Positions 51,315 to 60,072 of a stretch of 64,000 nucleotides of DNA are shown piece by piece (the first letter of the stretch is position 1; every line of letters begins with the position of its first letter). The notes beneath the pieces are model-generated. The model searched no databases and was not told the DNA's origin. It saw nothing but the letters and a program-made list of their open reading frames with translations. Both the position numbers and the translations under genes were made by a program. Source of the DNA: Eubacterium sp. (GTDB lineage Bacteria > Bacillota > Clostridia > Lachnospirales > Lachnospiraceae). Location of the stretch: the NCBI GenBank assembly GCA_017477505.1, contig JAFUVQ010000037.1:17412-81411 (forward strand), in the 5' to 3' direction.

Positions 51315-53015
51315 ATGAGTAACAAGCTGACCAGAGTATGGAAGTTCTTCAGGGCTCATGGATTTAAGGAGACTGTAAGTACAACCCTAAGATATTTTGT
51401 GATACACAGAAGATTTCTTCTTCCCAGAGACAGAAAGTATGAGATATACTTTGATACCGTACGACCGGGGGAGGAGATACTGGAGGAACAGAGAAAGACA
51501 GATTTTAAGTATAAACCTCTGCTTAGTATTCTGGTTCCTCTCTATGAAACAGATTTTATATTCCTGGATGAACTGATCAAGTCCATTCAGGCACAGACCT
51601 ACAGTAACTGGCAGATATGCTTTTCCGACGGAAGCCGGGATAAGTCCCGACTTCGTGACAAGGTGGCATGGTATCAGAAGGATGATGACCGTATACTTTA
51701 TATAGGTGAAGGCGAAGATACCCTCGGTATTTCTTCAAATACCAATCAGGCATATACACTTGCTACCGGTGATTATATTGTACTTGGAGATCATGACGAT
51801 CTTTTTATGCCGGATGCATTCTATGAGGTTGTAAAAGCCATAAATGAGGACCGCAGTATAGATGTCATTTATACTGATGAAGATAAGACAGATGAAGGCG
51901 GAATAAGGCATTTTGAACCCAGCATGAAGCCGGCGTTTAATCCTGACCTGCTTCAAAGCTGTAATTATATAACACATATGTTTGTGGCCAAAAAGTCACT
52001 GGTTGAAAAAGCAGGACTTTTTGATGATATTTATAACGGCGCTCAGGATTATGATTTTATCTTAAGATGCACCGAGCTGGCGGAAAAGATACATCATATT
52101 CCTAAGATTCTTTACAGCTGGCGTGTGAATGCAACTTCCACAGCCGGAAATGTAGAAGCAAAGCTTTATGCATATGATGCAGGCGTAAAAGCGGTTCAGG
52201 CTCATTATGACAGGATAGGTATTAAAGCCACGGTCAGCCAGGACGAAAGGCTTTACGGTCATTATATAACTACCTATCCCTTACCAGAGGGAGAGAGCCT
52301 GACGGTTCTGGTAATTACAGATGGCTTTGATGATAATCTCAAGAAATGTATAGAAAGCTTTAATTCAGTATCTGACTTTAAAGAAATGTCATTTATCCCT
52401 GTTAATCCCGGTAACAGAGGTGATGCACCAATGGGAGAGATACTTGATGCCCAGATCAACAGACTGAGCTCAGAGTATTTCATGATAGTAAACTGTGATG
52501 TAAGGCTTTACAGTCCTCACGGTGTCCGTGATATGATAAGCCTTCTTAGTGCAAGACCAGATGTCGGGATAGCAGCCACTCAGTTTGCAATGCCTTTCTA
52601 CAGAACAAGGCATGCTGCCATAATTTATGGACATGATAAGATATATGGTCATGAATATCTTATGCATGAGGATTATGACGAAGAATACAATCAGTATATA
52701 GACTGCATGGCTCTGAGAGAGGGCTGTGTAATGTCAAGAAAGAAGGCATATAAAGCCGCAGGTGGCTTCAGTAAAGAGATGAGGACCATGGGACCTATCA
52801 TCGAGGATTACTGTATGAAGCTCAGAGAGGCAGGCTTAAAGTCTGTGTACGCCGGAAGATCTATATGTAAATTCCGTGGAAAAGCCATACTTCCGGATAA
52901 TTATAAAGAGATGGAGAAAAAGGACAAAAAGGTTTTGGCTGACAGGTGGAAGGCGTATATACCGGATGGTGACGTTTATTACTCTGAGAGGCTTAAAAAA
53001 GAAAACGATGAGTAA
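51315..53015 (+). CDS. Glycosyltransferase with two GT2-like halves
   Basis: A 566-residue cytoplasmic enzyme. The first half (about 55-300) is a GT2 domain with LLSILVPLYETDFIFLDELI, ICFSDGSRDKS, the metal site LGDHDDLFMPDAF and CNYITHMFVAKKSLVEKAG. The second half (about 320-540) looks like another GT2 fold: LTVLVITDGFDDNLKKCIES, YFMIVNCDVRLYSPHG, VGIAATQFAMPF and MRTMGPIIEDYCMKLREAG. In that half the usual DxD site reads NCDVRL, so it may be degenerate or use a different metal arrangement. Two-domain GT2 enzymes of this kind occur in rhamnan and galactan synthesis. The start has no strong ribosome site. Confidence 0.85.
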   Translation: MSNKLTRVWKFFRAHGFKETVSTTLRYFVIHRRFLLPRDRKYEIYFDTVRPGEEILEEQRKTDFKYKPLLSILVPLYETDFIFLDELIKSIQAQTYSNWQICFSDGSRDKSRLRDKVAWYQKDDDRILYIGEGEDTLGISSNTNQAYTLATGDYIVLGDHDDLFMPDAFYEVVKAINEDRSIDVIYTDEDKTDEGGIRHFEPSMKPAFNPDLLQSCNYITHMFVAKKSLVEKAGLFDDIYNGAQDYDFILRCTELAEKIHHIPKILYSWRVNATSTAGNVEAKLYAYDAGVKAVQAHYDRIGIKATVSQDERLYGHYITTYPLPEGESLTVLVITDGFDDNLKKCIESFNSVSDFKEMSFIPVNPGNRGDAPMGEILDAQINRLSSEYFMIVNCDVRLYSPHGVRDMISLLSARPDVGIAATQFAMPFYRTRHAAIIYGHDKIYGHEYLMHEDYDEEYNQYIDCMALREGCVMSRKKAYKAAGGFSKEMRTMGPIIEDYCMKLREAGLKSVYAGRSICKFRGKAILPDNYKEMEKKDKKVLADRWKAYIPDGDVYYSERLKKENDE

Positions 53016-53054
53016 ACCAATGAGTAAAAAGCTCACACTGTTCTGGTGATTATA

Positions 53055-53486
53055 ATGATAAAAAGTATAAAAGCACTGTATGAAAAATACAGAGAGATAG
53101 TTAATTATGTGATCGCAGGAGGTCTTACTACTCTTGTATCACTGGGGATATACTGGGGACTTACACTGACGGTTTTTGACCCCGGAAATCCTCTGCTTCT
53201 TCAGGCTGCAAATGTAGCTTCATGGATAGGAGCTGTCATATTTGCTTACTTCATAAACAGAAGCTTTGTCTTCAGAAGTGAGAACAGGAATATGGTCAAG
53301 GAATTTACTTCATTTGTCCTTGGAAGGGTCGGTACGCTTCTTATGGACATGGGCTCAATGTTTGTGATGGTAACATGGCTTAAGTGGAATGACAGGCTTG
53401 CAAAAATAATTGTACAGTTTATAGTTCTTATAGGAAATTATGTAATAAGCAAGTTTTTGGTATTCAGAAAGAAGAAAGATGCATGA
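53055..53486 (+). CDS. GtrA family membrane protein
   Basis: A 143-residue protein with four membrane helices, opening MIKSIKALYEKYREIVNYVI and containing FAYFINRSFVFRS and GNYVISKFLVFRKKKDA at the C-terminus, as in GtrA proteins. These are thought to move polyprenyl-linked sugars across the membrane or to assist O-antigen glucosylation. The ATG at 53055 is chosen; a GTG at 53046 is possible. The stop overlaps the GT4 start by four bases. Confidence 0.9.
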   Translation: MIKSIKALYEKYREIVNYVIAGGLTTLVSLGIYWGLTLTVFDPGNPLLLQAANVASWIGAVIFAYFINRSFVFRSENRNMVKEFTSFVLGRVGTLLMDMGSMFVMVTWLKWNDRLAKIIVQFIVLIGNYVISKFLVFRKKKDA

Positions 53487-54595
53487 AAGATTATCATAGG
53501 ATTCTTATAGTTTCGAATATGATACCTGACAAAAAGCATCCGAGTTACGGAGTGTTCGTAAAGAACTTCATCGAACAGATGGAACATCTGCATCTTCCCT
53601 TTGATGTGTCAGCAATGTATATGTCTGACGGAAAGCTTTCCAAGTTACTCGGTTATATCAGGTTTTATATGAAGACCTATAAAAGTATTCTGTCCGGAAA
53701 GTATGATCTGGTTTATGTTCATTATCCATCCTTCAGCTTTATTCCCGTAAATGCGGCGAGGCTTGTAAGACGTTTTGACATAATGACAAATCTGCATGGT
53801 TCGGATGTAATACCTCTGAAGAGGATTCATAAGATCATGAATCTGAATACCGCAGCGGCTGTGAAGAAAAGCGTCAAGGTGGTTGTTCCCTCGGAATACT
53901 ACAAAAGTGTTGTAGTAAAAAAGTATGGGATTCCCCAAAACAGGATATGTGTATATCCTTCTGCCGGAATAGATACAGACGTGTTTCATCCGCTTCCTGA
54001 AGACGGGCTTCAAAAGCTGAGAGAAGAGTATGGTATTGATAAGGATTCATTTGTTATAGGATTTGCAGGAAGACTGGTAACAACTAAAGGTTGGAAAGTA
54101 CTCCTGAAGGCACTGGTTCGTTCGGATAAACTTAAGAATACCGGCTTCCGGGTTCTCATTGTAGGTGACGGAGTTGACGGCGATAAACTGGACAATGCTA
54201 TAGAGAAAATGCCCGCCTATATCAGAGAGAATATAATACGTTATCCGTTTCTTGATCAGAAAAAACTTGCAGAAGTATATAATCTGATGGATGTTCTGGC
54301 ATTTCCTACATTGGCAAACGAAAGCCTTGGACTGGTTGCCCTTGAAGCTATGACCACAGGGGTTCCGGTTATATCAAGTGATATAGCAGCTCCCTCATAT
54401 TATATAAAAGATGGAGTGAACGGATATAAATTTGAAGTGGGAAATGCTGACAGATTAGCGGAATGTATAGATAGATGTATATCAGATCCCGAAAAGCATA
54501 AATCGTTAAAGACAGGGGCACTGGGTACAGCCCAAAAGTATTCATCAACAGAAGCTGAAAATATACTTGGAAAACTCTTTATACCGGGGAGATAG
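53483..54595 (+). CDS. Family 4 glycosyltransferase
   Basis: A 370-residue GT-B transferase, peripheral to the inner membrane face. N-terminal VSNMIPDKKHPSYGVFVKNF binds the acceptor. The C-terminal half carries IGFAGRLVTTKGWKVLLKAL, LIVGDGVDGD and the donor-binding EX7E motif NESLGLVALEAMTTGVPVI. PSAGIDTDVFHP is typical of capsule GT4 enzymes. It is coupled to the GtrA gene by a four-base overlap. It is the only GT4 of the locus and could be an early transferase. Confidence 0.93.
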   Translation: MKDYHRILIVSNMIPDKKHPSYGVFVKNFIEQMEHLHLPFDVSAMYMSDGKLSKLLGYIRFYMKTYKSILSGKYDLVYVHYPSFSFIPVNAARLVRRFDIMTNLHGSDVIPLKRIHKIMNLNTAAAVKKSVKVVVPSEYYKSVVVKKYGIPQNRICVYPSAGIDTDVFHPLPEDGLQKLREEYGIDKDSFVIGFAGRLVTTKGWKVLLKALVRSDKLKNTGFRVLIVGDGVDGDKLDNAIEKMPAYIRENIIRYPFLDQKKLAEVYNLMDVLAFPTLANESLGLVALEAMTTGVPVISSDIAAPSYYIKDGVNGYKFEVGNADRLAECIDRCISDPEKHKSLKTGALGTAQKYSSTEAENILGKLFIPGR

Positions 54596-54598
54596 GAT

Positions 54599-55132
54599 AT
54601 GAAGCTGAGAGAATTAAAGATTGAAGATGCGCCGCTTATGCTAGAGTGGATGCATGATGAAGAAGTTGTGAGAGACCTTAAAAAGGATTTCAGGAGCATG
54701 ACTCTTGATGACTGTGTAAGGTTTATAGAGATGAGCAGGATAGCTTCAGGACTCATTAAGAGTAATATAGGAGTCAATATCGGCGGGGCCATGCATCTTG
54801 CCATAGCAGGTGACGGTGACAAATATATGGGAACCGTAAGCCTTAAAGAAATTGACAGGAAGAAAGGCTGTGCGGAATTTGGCATAACCCTCAGGCGTGA
54901 AGCCATGGGTAAGGGCTTCGCTTCCTATGCGATGCAGGAAATTCTTAAGCTGGGTACTGAGGAAATGGGGCTTAATCTCATTTACTGGTGCGTAGATCCG
55001 GAGAATGAGAGAGCCATAAGATTTTATGAAAAAAATGAGTATAAAAGAATAGATTGTGATGAACTTGATGTAAAACTGGAGTATACTGATAAAGAGAAAG
55101 AAAGATATATCTGGTATGCCTACAGGAAGTAA
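54599..55132 (+). CDS. GNAT N-acetyltransferase
   Basis: A 177-residue acetyl-CoA-dependent transferase. KLRELKIEDAPLMLEWMHDE opens the fold. The acetyl-CoA-binding segment reads ITLRREAMGKGFASYAMQEI (about 98-117), and DPENERAIRFYEKNEYKRID closes it. The sequence resembles RimJ/RimL-type or sugar-amine acetyltransferases. It lies directly before the sugar aminotransferase gene, so it may acetylate the new 3-amino group of the dTDP-sugar, a step done by hexapeptide-repeat enzymes (FdtC/QdtC) elsewhere. That role is inferred from position only. Confidence 0.85.
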   Translation: MKLRELKIEDAPLMLEWMHDEEVVRDLKKDFRSMTLDDCVRFIEMSRIASGLIKSNIGVNIGGAMHLAIAGDGDKYMGTVSLKEIDRKKGCAEFGITLRREAMGKGFASYAMQEILKLGTEEMGLNLIYWCVDPENERAIRFYEKNEYKRIDCDELDVKLEYTDKEKERYIWYAYRK

Positions 55133-55168
55133 TTTCATGTAGCACTGCTAAAAGACAGAGGATAAAAT

Positions 55169-56287
55169 ATGGACATAAGAATTCCATTTGTATCATTTGA
55201 TAAGATGCATGGTGAGATAAGGGAAGACCTGGACAAGGCCTATGCCCGTACCATGGATAGAGAATGGTTCATACAGGGAAAGGAATGCGAAGAGTTTGAG
55301 AAGGAGTTTGCAGCATACTGTGGAGCAAAGTATGCGGTAGGATGCGGCAACGGACTGGATGCTCTGTATCTGATACTTCGTGCATATGATATAGGTTCCG
55401 GAGACGAGGTTATAGTTCCTTCAAATACATTTATAGCAACGGCACTTGCCGTTACATATACCGGTGCCAAAGTGGTTTTTGTGGAACCTGAGGAAGGATA
55501 TTATGATATAGATCCTTCACTTATAGAAGAGAAGATCACCGGAAAGACAAAAGCCATAATGGCGGTTCATCTTTACGGACAGCCGGCCAGAATGGATGAG
55601 ATAAAGAGCATTGCGGATCGTTACGGGCTTAAAGTGATAGAGGACGCGGCTCAGGCTCACGGTGCATTGTATAAGGGCGTGAAGACCGGTAATCTTGCAG
55701 ATGCGGCAGGCTTCTCACTATATCCGGGAAAGAATCTCGGGGCACTTGGTGATGGAGGAATCGTAGTAAGTAATGACAGGGAGCTGATCGATAAGATAAG
55801 GGCTCTAGCTAATTATGGTTCCGATTATAAATATCATCACATTTATCAGGGTAATAATTCAAGACTTGATGAGATGCAGGCGGCTTTTCTAAGAGTAAAG
55901 CTTCCAAAACTTGATAAATGGAATCAGGAAAGACGAAGGATAGCAGACAGGTATCGTAAAGAGATAGATAATCCTCTGATAGGTCTGCCTGAAGTTTATC
56001 CTGATGTGGAGCATGTATATCATATATTTGCAATAACCGCTCCGGAAGGAAAGCGGGATGAACTTGCTGACTACCTTAAAGCTGCAGGAATAGGAACCAA
56101 TATGCATTATCCTACACCTATGCATCTTCAGGGAGCATATATGGATATGGGTCTTCCGAAGGGAAGTCTTCCCATAGCCGAAAAAATATCAGAGACAGAG
56201 CTCAGCATACCTATGTTCTATGGGCTCTCTGATGAAGAAGTAACATATGTAATTGCAACTGTTAACCAATGGAAACCCCAGAATTAG
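55169..56287 (+). CDS. DegT/DnrJ/EryC1 sugar aminotransferase (FdtB/QdtB-like)
   Basis: A 372-residue PLP-dependent enzyme that aminates a nucleotide keto-sugar. [68 protein letters not shown] and the PLP-lysine segment [15 protein letters not shown] are visible. [20 protein letters not shown] and [10 protein letters not shown] match the dTDP-3-keto-6-deoxyhexose 3-aminotransferase group. With the FdtA-like isomerase at 63474 it would make dTDP-Fuc3N or dTDP-Qui3N. AGAGGA precedes the ATG. Confidence 0.92.
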   Translation: MDIRIPFVSFDKMHGEIREDLDKAYARTMDREWFIQGKECEEFEKEFAAYCGAKYAVGCGNGLDALYLILRAYDIGSGDEVIVPSNTFIATALAVTYTGAKVVFVEPEEGYYDIDPSLIEEKITGKTKAIMAVHLYGQPARMDEIKSIADRYGLKVIEDAAQAHGALYKGVKTGNLADAAGFSLYPGKNLGALGDGGIVVSNDRELIDKIRALANYGSDYKYHHIYQGNNSRLDEMQAAFLRVKLPKLDKWNQERRRIADRYRKEIDNPLIGLPEVYPDVEHVYHIFAITAPEGKRDELADYLKAAGIGTNMHYPTPMHLQGAYMDMGLPKGSLPIAEKISETELSIPMFYGLSDEEVTYVIATVNQWKPQN

Positions 56288-56307
56288 AGAACAGGATGGT
56301 AGAAAAC

Positions 56308-58644
56308 ATGAGAAAAAAGGGATTTTTAAGAAGAGCTGCGCTCACTGCCGGTATTGCCGCGCTGGTCGCCGGGGGGATGCTGATTCCGAAGGCTGATGCA
56401 TTTGCTGCAGAAGATACCGCCACGGTTACGGATGCTGTCCCGGATAGTGTTTCAGAGGACAAAGATGATACTCCATACGTTTCTGAAACCGATGAAGGAA
56501 AGAACAGTGAAGAGAAGAACAGTGAAGAGAAGAACAGTGATGCTGTTCCGGCAGAGGATACTGATCAGGATTTGAATGAAGGTTCTGATACGGTACTCGA
56601 TGAGCCGGATGACAAGGGCGTAACGGTTCTGAACGGTGTTGACTACAGTGCAGTCTATGACTGGCATTATTACACGTCAAAATATCCGGACATCAAGAAA
56701 GTATACGGAGATGACCAGACGAGAGCACTGTGGCACTTTGTTAATTTCGGTATGAAGGAGAAAAGACAGGGATGCGCTTCATTTGATGTAAATTCATACA
56801 TCAAAGCCTACCCGGATCTGCGTTCTGCATACAGAAATAATTATGAGAGATACTATGAACACTATATCAGATATGGTTACAATGAGAACAGAGTATCTCA
56901 GGGTATAGAGGAGATGATCAATCCTGTATATACCTATAAAGGAACTGATTACAGCAAAGTGTATTCTTACAAGGAGTACATAAAGTACAATGCGGCTGTA
57001 AGTGATAAGCTCGGTGTTGATAATGATTACGGACTTATCGAAGACTTCGTTCAGAACGGAATGAAGGCTAAGAGAAGAGGAAATGAGAACTTTGATGTTC
57101 AGTCCTATATCTATCAGTATCCGGACCTCAGAAATGCATACAGGAATAATTATGAGAAGTTCTATGAGCATTATATGAAATTCGGATTCGATGAAGGAAG
57201 AATCTCAAGCGGTGTGACTGAACTTCAGAATCCTGTAACATTTTATAATAACTTCGAGTATAAGACTGTATATGATCCTGCATACTATGCAGCCATGAAT
57301 AAGGACATAAGAAAAGTAATCGGTGCCGATAATGATTACGGTCTCATCGAGCATTTTGTAAAGAACGGAATCAATGAGAAGAGACCATCATCGGAAAACT
57401 TTAACCTTAGATCATATATAAATGCAAATATTGACCTGAGAAAAGCATATGGCAGTAACTGGAGAGCTTATCTTGAGCACTATGTTAAGTATGGCAGAAA
57501 GGAAGGCCGTACAGCAGTAGGTGTTCCGGAGATAGTAAATCCGCGTGTAAAGTATAAGGGCGTTGATTACAGTAAGGTATATGATTTCAAGTTCTATATA
57601 GCACATAATCCTGAACTTAAATATCTTTATGACTGTAATGATATAGGTGCCATTCAGCACTTTGTTGAGCAGGGAATACCTGCAAGGAAGCAGGCTAAGG
57701 AAACATTTGATGTAAGATCCTATATCAATGCGCATAAGGACCTTCGTCAGGCCTTTGGTGGTGATATAGCTGCATATGTAAAGCATTATATGGAATATGG
57801 CCAGAAGGAAGGCCGTATGGCAACCGGAATGCCACGTATGCTCAATTTTGCTACAGATCATATACTTGGAGACTATGCAGGAATATATGATTTCAATGAT
57901 TACACAGATAAGTATTCCGACATGATCAGAACTTACGGTTTCGATGATGTTGCTATTCTGAATCATTTCGTAAGATTCGGTATCAAGGAAGGCAGAACAG
58001 CTAAGGCTTCATATGACAGTGCGCTTTACAATGAGAAGCAGAAGCTTTCAAAGGATCTCTACAAGGAACAGTACAGAAATGGCTGGCTTAAGTACAGCAA
58101 CAGATGGTTCAAATATGATAACTACGGAACTATCATAAGAGCCCAGAAAGATGCACCTACACTGGTTACTCTTTCCGGATATTATGTAAGTCCGATGAAG
58201 ACAGGTAATCTTAATTCCCGTGAAGAGAGGATTGAGGCTATGATAGAGAGAGCCTATGAATATATGGGAACTACCTATCAGATATGTAAGTCTACACAGC
58301 CTGGAAATGCGGTTGACTGCAGCGGACTTGTTATGCAGTGCCTCTATGCGGCAGGCTTTGATCCGTATCCGGCAACACCTGCACATCATGCACTTCCTGA
58401 AAATGAATATGATTCACGTACACTTTATAATCAGACACCGATGCAGCATGTAAGCTACAGTAATATCAAGAGGGGTGACCTTATATATTATAAGAGCGGA
58501 AGAGGAAATATCATCATCCATGTTGCTATCTATCTCGGAAACGGAAGAGTTATAGAGGCCTGGCCTCCGGCTGTTACAGACAGCTATGGAGTTGCTTCAT
58601 GGCCACATCCATACATTTACGGAGTGACAAGACCATTCCCGTAA
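56308..58644 (+). CDS. Secreted NlpC/P60 hydrolase with nine tyrosine-rich repeat units
   Basis: A 778-residue exported protein (start uncertain; ATGs at 56269, 56296 and 56308 share the frame; I favour 56308, MRKKGFLRRAALTAG). The signal peptide ends near AFAAED. An acidic linker with NSEEK duplications follows. Nine repeat units come next: four A-B pairs and a final unpaired A unit, as in the protein at 31817. Then comes a single NGWLKYSNRWFKYDNYGTI segment resembling a choline/cell-wall-binding repeat. The C-terminal NlpC/P60 domain has AVDCSGLVMQ (Cys), HVAIYLGNGRVIEAW (His) and a Pro/Trp-rich end. It overlaps or abuts the aminotransferase stop, tying it to the polysaccharide genes. Confidence 0.88.
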   Translation: MRKKGFLRRAALTAGIAALVAGGMLIPKADAFAAEDTATVTDAVPDSVSEDKDDTPYVSETDEGKNSEEKNSEEKNSDAVPAEDTDQDLNEGSDTVLDEPDDKGVTVLNGVDYSAVYDWHYYTSKYPDIKKVYGDDQTRALWHFVNFGMKEKRQGCASFDVNSYIKAYPDLRSAYRNNYERYYEHYIRYGYNENRVSQGIEEMINPVYTYKGTDYSKVYSYKEYIKYNAAVSDKLGVDNDYGLIEDFVQNGMKAKRRGNENFDVQSYIYQYPDLRNAYRNNYEKFYEHYMKFGFDEGRISSGVTELQNPVTFYNNFEYKTVYDPAYYAAMNKDIRKVIGADNDYGLIEHFVKNGINEKRPSSENFNLRSYINANIDLRKAYGSNWRAYLEHYVKYGRKEGRTAVGVPEIVNPRVKYKGVDYSKVYDFKFYIAHNPELKYLYDCNDIGAIQHFVEQGIPARKQAKETFDVRSYINAHKDLRQAFGGDIAAYVKHYMEYGQKEGRMATGMPRMLNFATDHILGDYAGIYDFNDYTDKYSDMIRTYGFDDVAILNHFVRFGIKEGRTAKASYDSALYNEKQKLSKDLYKEQYRNGWLKYSNRWFKYDNYGTIIRAQKDAPTLVTLSGYYVSPMKTGNLNSREERIEAMIERAYEYMGTTYQICKSTQPGNAVDCSGLVMQCLYAAGFDPYPATPAHHALPENEYDSRTLYNQTPMQHVSYSNIKRGDLIYYKSGRGNIIIHVAIYLGNGRVIEAWPPAVTDSYGVASWPHPYIYGVTRPFP
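56500..56541 (+). repeat. 15-base coding tandem repeat
   Basis: AAGAACAGTGAAGAG at 56500-56514 and 56515-56529 plus a partial third copy. It encodes NSEEK-type repeats in the acidic linker of the NlpC/P60 protein; the length is a multiple of three, so copy-number change would keep the frame. Confidence 0.8.
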
Positions 58645-58668
58645 AATATGGAATATCATTTACATTGA

Positions 58669-58721
58669 TTGACGCTGCCATTGTCTTAAGGCATGGGCAG
58701 CGTCAACCGGTTGTAAACCGG
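58669..58721 (+). terminator. Two adjacent hairpins after the second NlpC/P60 gene
   Basis: An 11-bp perfect stem TTGACGCTGCC (58669-58679) / GGCAGCGTCAA (58696-58706) is followed directly by CCGGTT (58707-58712) / AACCGG (58716-58721). No T-run follows, so termination may be partial or factor-dependent, or the stems may stabilise the upstream mRNA. Confidence 0.55.
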
Positions 58722-58735
58722 AAAGAAGATAAGGC

Positions 58736-58764
58736 TTGGCATTTGTTCAGTGCATTTATATCTA
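58736..58764 (+). promoter_or_regulatory. Candidate promoter for glf
   Basis: TTGGCA (58736-58741), 17-base spacer, TATCTA (58759-58764). It follows the double hairpin and lies 50 bases before the glf start, where a new transcript would make sense. Confidence 0.45.
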
Positions 58765-58814
58765 CGTAAGATATCAGTTCAGTGAAAGAATACCAAGGGG
58801 GATAAAAATATAAT

Positions 58815-60026
58815 ATGAGTAAATATGATTTTTTAGTAGTAGGGGCAGGACTTTACGGTGCGGTTTTTGCCAGAAGCATGGCCGAAACAGGCAGAAAAGT
58901 TCTGGTAATTGAGAAAAGACCTCACATCGCAGGTAATATTTATACGGAAAATGTTGAGGGAATCGAAGTACATAAGTATGGTGCACATATATTCCATACA
59001 AACAATAAGGAAGTATGGGATTATGTACAGAGATTTGCAACATTTAACAGATATACAAATTCACCTGTTGCGAATTATAAAGGGGAACTTTATTCACTTC
59101 CGTTCAATATGTATACCTTCAATAAGATGTGGGGTGTCGTAACACCTGAGGAGGCAGAGCAGAAGATAGCCGAGCAGCGAAGGGAAGCGATGGAAGGCTT
59201 TGCCGCAGCTTATAAGGAAAGAACAGGAAAGGATATCTCACCGGATGAATATGAGCCGGAGAATCTTGAGGAACAGGCCATATCTCTTGTAGGCGTTGAT
59301 ATCTATGAAAAGCTTATCAAAGGATATACCGAGAAGCAGTGGGGAAGACCGTGTAATGAGCTTCCGAGCTTTATCATAAAGAGACTTCCGGTAAGACTTA
59401 CATTTGACAATAATTATTTTAATGCTCTTTATCAGGGTATCCCTATGGGCGGCTATACTGCCATGATAGGAAATATGCTGGATCATGACGGAATCACTGT
59501 GATGACGGATACAGACTTCTTTGATGTAAAGAAAAATGGTCTCAGTATCAGCGGTGAAACAGTGGCTCTGTCGGAACTCGCCGATAAGATTCTTTATACA
59601 GGACCTGTCGATGCTTATTTTGATTTCAGACTCGGTACGCTTGAATATCGTTCCGTAAGGTTTGAAACCGAACTTCTTGATAAAGAAAGCTTCCAGGGAA
59701 ACGCGGTATTTAATTATACCGACGCGGAAACTCCTTATACAAGAATAATCGAGCATAAATGGTTCGAATTCGGTAAGGATAAAGACGGAAATATGCTTCC
59801 TAAGACTGTCATCAGTAAGGAGTACAGCAGTGAATGGAAGCCGGGAGATGAACCGTACTATCCTGTAAATGATGAGAAGAACGGCAGACTCCATGAGGAG
59901 TATAAAAAGCTGGCCGACGCCGAGGAAAATGTTATCTTTGGCGGAAGACTCGGTGAGTACAAGTACTATGATATGGATAAGGTTATAGAAGTAGCACTTG
60001 ATACTTTCCGTAACGTACAGAAATAA
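58815..60026 (+). CDS. glf: UDP-galactopyranose mutase
   Basis: FAD enzyme converting UDP-galactopyranose to UDP-galactofuranose; cytoplasmic. The 403 residues start with the FAD fold FLVVGAGLYGAVFARSMAE, then VIEKRPHIAGNIYTENVEGI, VHKYGAHIFHTNNKEVWDYV and NSPVANYKGELYSLPFNMYT. KGYTEKQWGRPCNELP, RLPVRLTFDNNYF and a closing GGRLGEYKYYDMDKVI also match the family. It implies that the surface glycan contains galactofuranose. AGGGGG lies 13 bases before the ATG. Confidence 0.97.
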   Translation: MSKYDFLVVGAGLYGAVFARSMAETGRKVLVIEKRPHIAGNIYTENVEGIEVHKYGAHIFHTNNKEVWDYVQRFATFNRYTNSPVANYKGELYSLPFNMYTFNKMWGVVTPEEAEQKIAEQRREAMEGFAAAYKERTGKDISPDEYEPENLEEQAISLVGVDIYEKLIKGYTEKQWGRPCNELPSFIIKRLPVRLTFDNNYFNALYQGIPMGGYTAMIGNMLDHDGITVMTDTDFFDVKKNGLSISGETVALSELADKILYTGPVDAYFDFRLGTLEYRSVRFETELLDKESFQGNAVFNYTDAETPYTRIIEHKWFEFGKDKDGNMLPKTVISKEYSSEWKPGDEPYYPVNDEKNGRLHEEYKKLADAEENVIFGGRLGEYKYYDMDKVIEVALDTFRNVQK

Positions 60027-60072
60027 GACCTGAATATAAACTGTTAAACAGACAAAAAGGAGTGACGGAAAT

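Noticed and set aside
58669-58721. Insertion-sequence ends or an attachment site
   Set aside because: The inverted repeats are short and adjacent, with no transposase, integrase or target duplication nearby.
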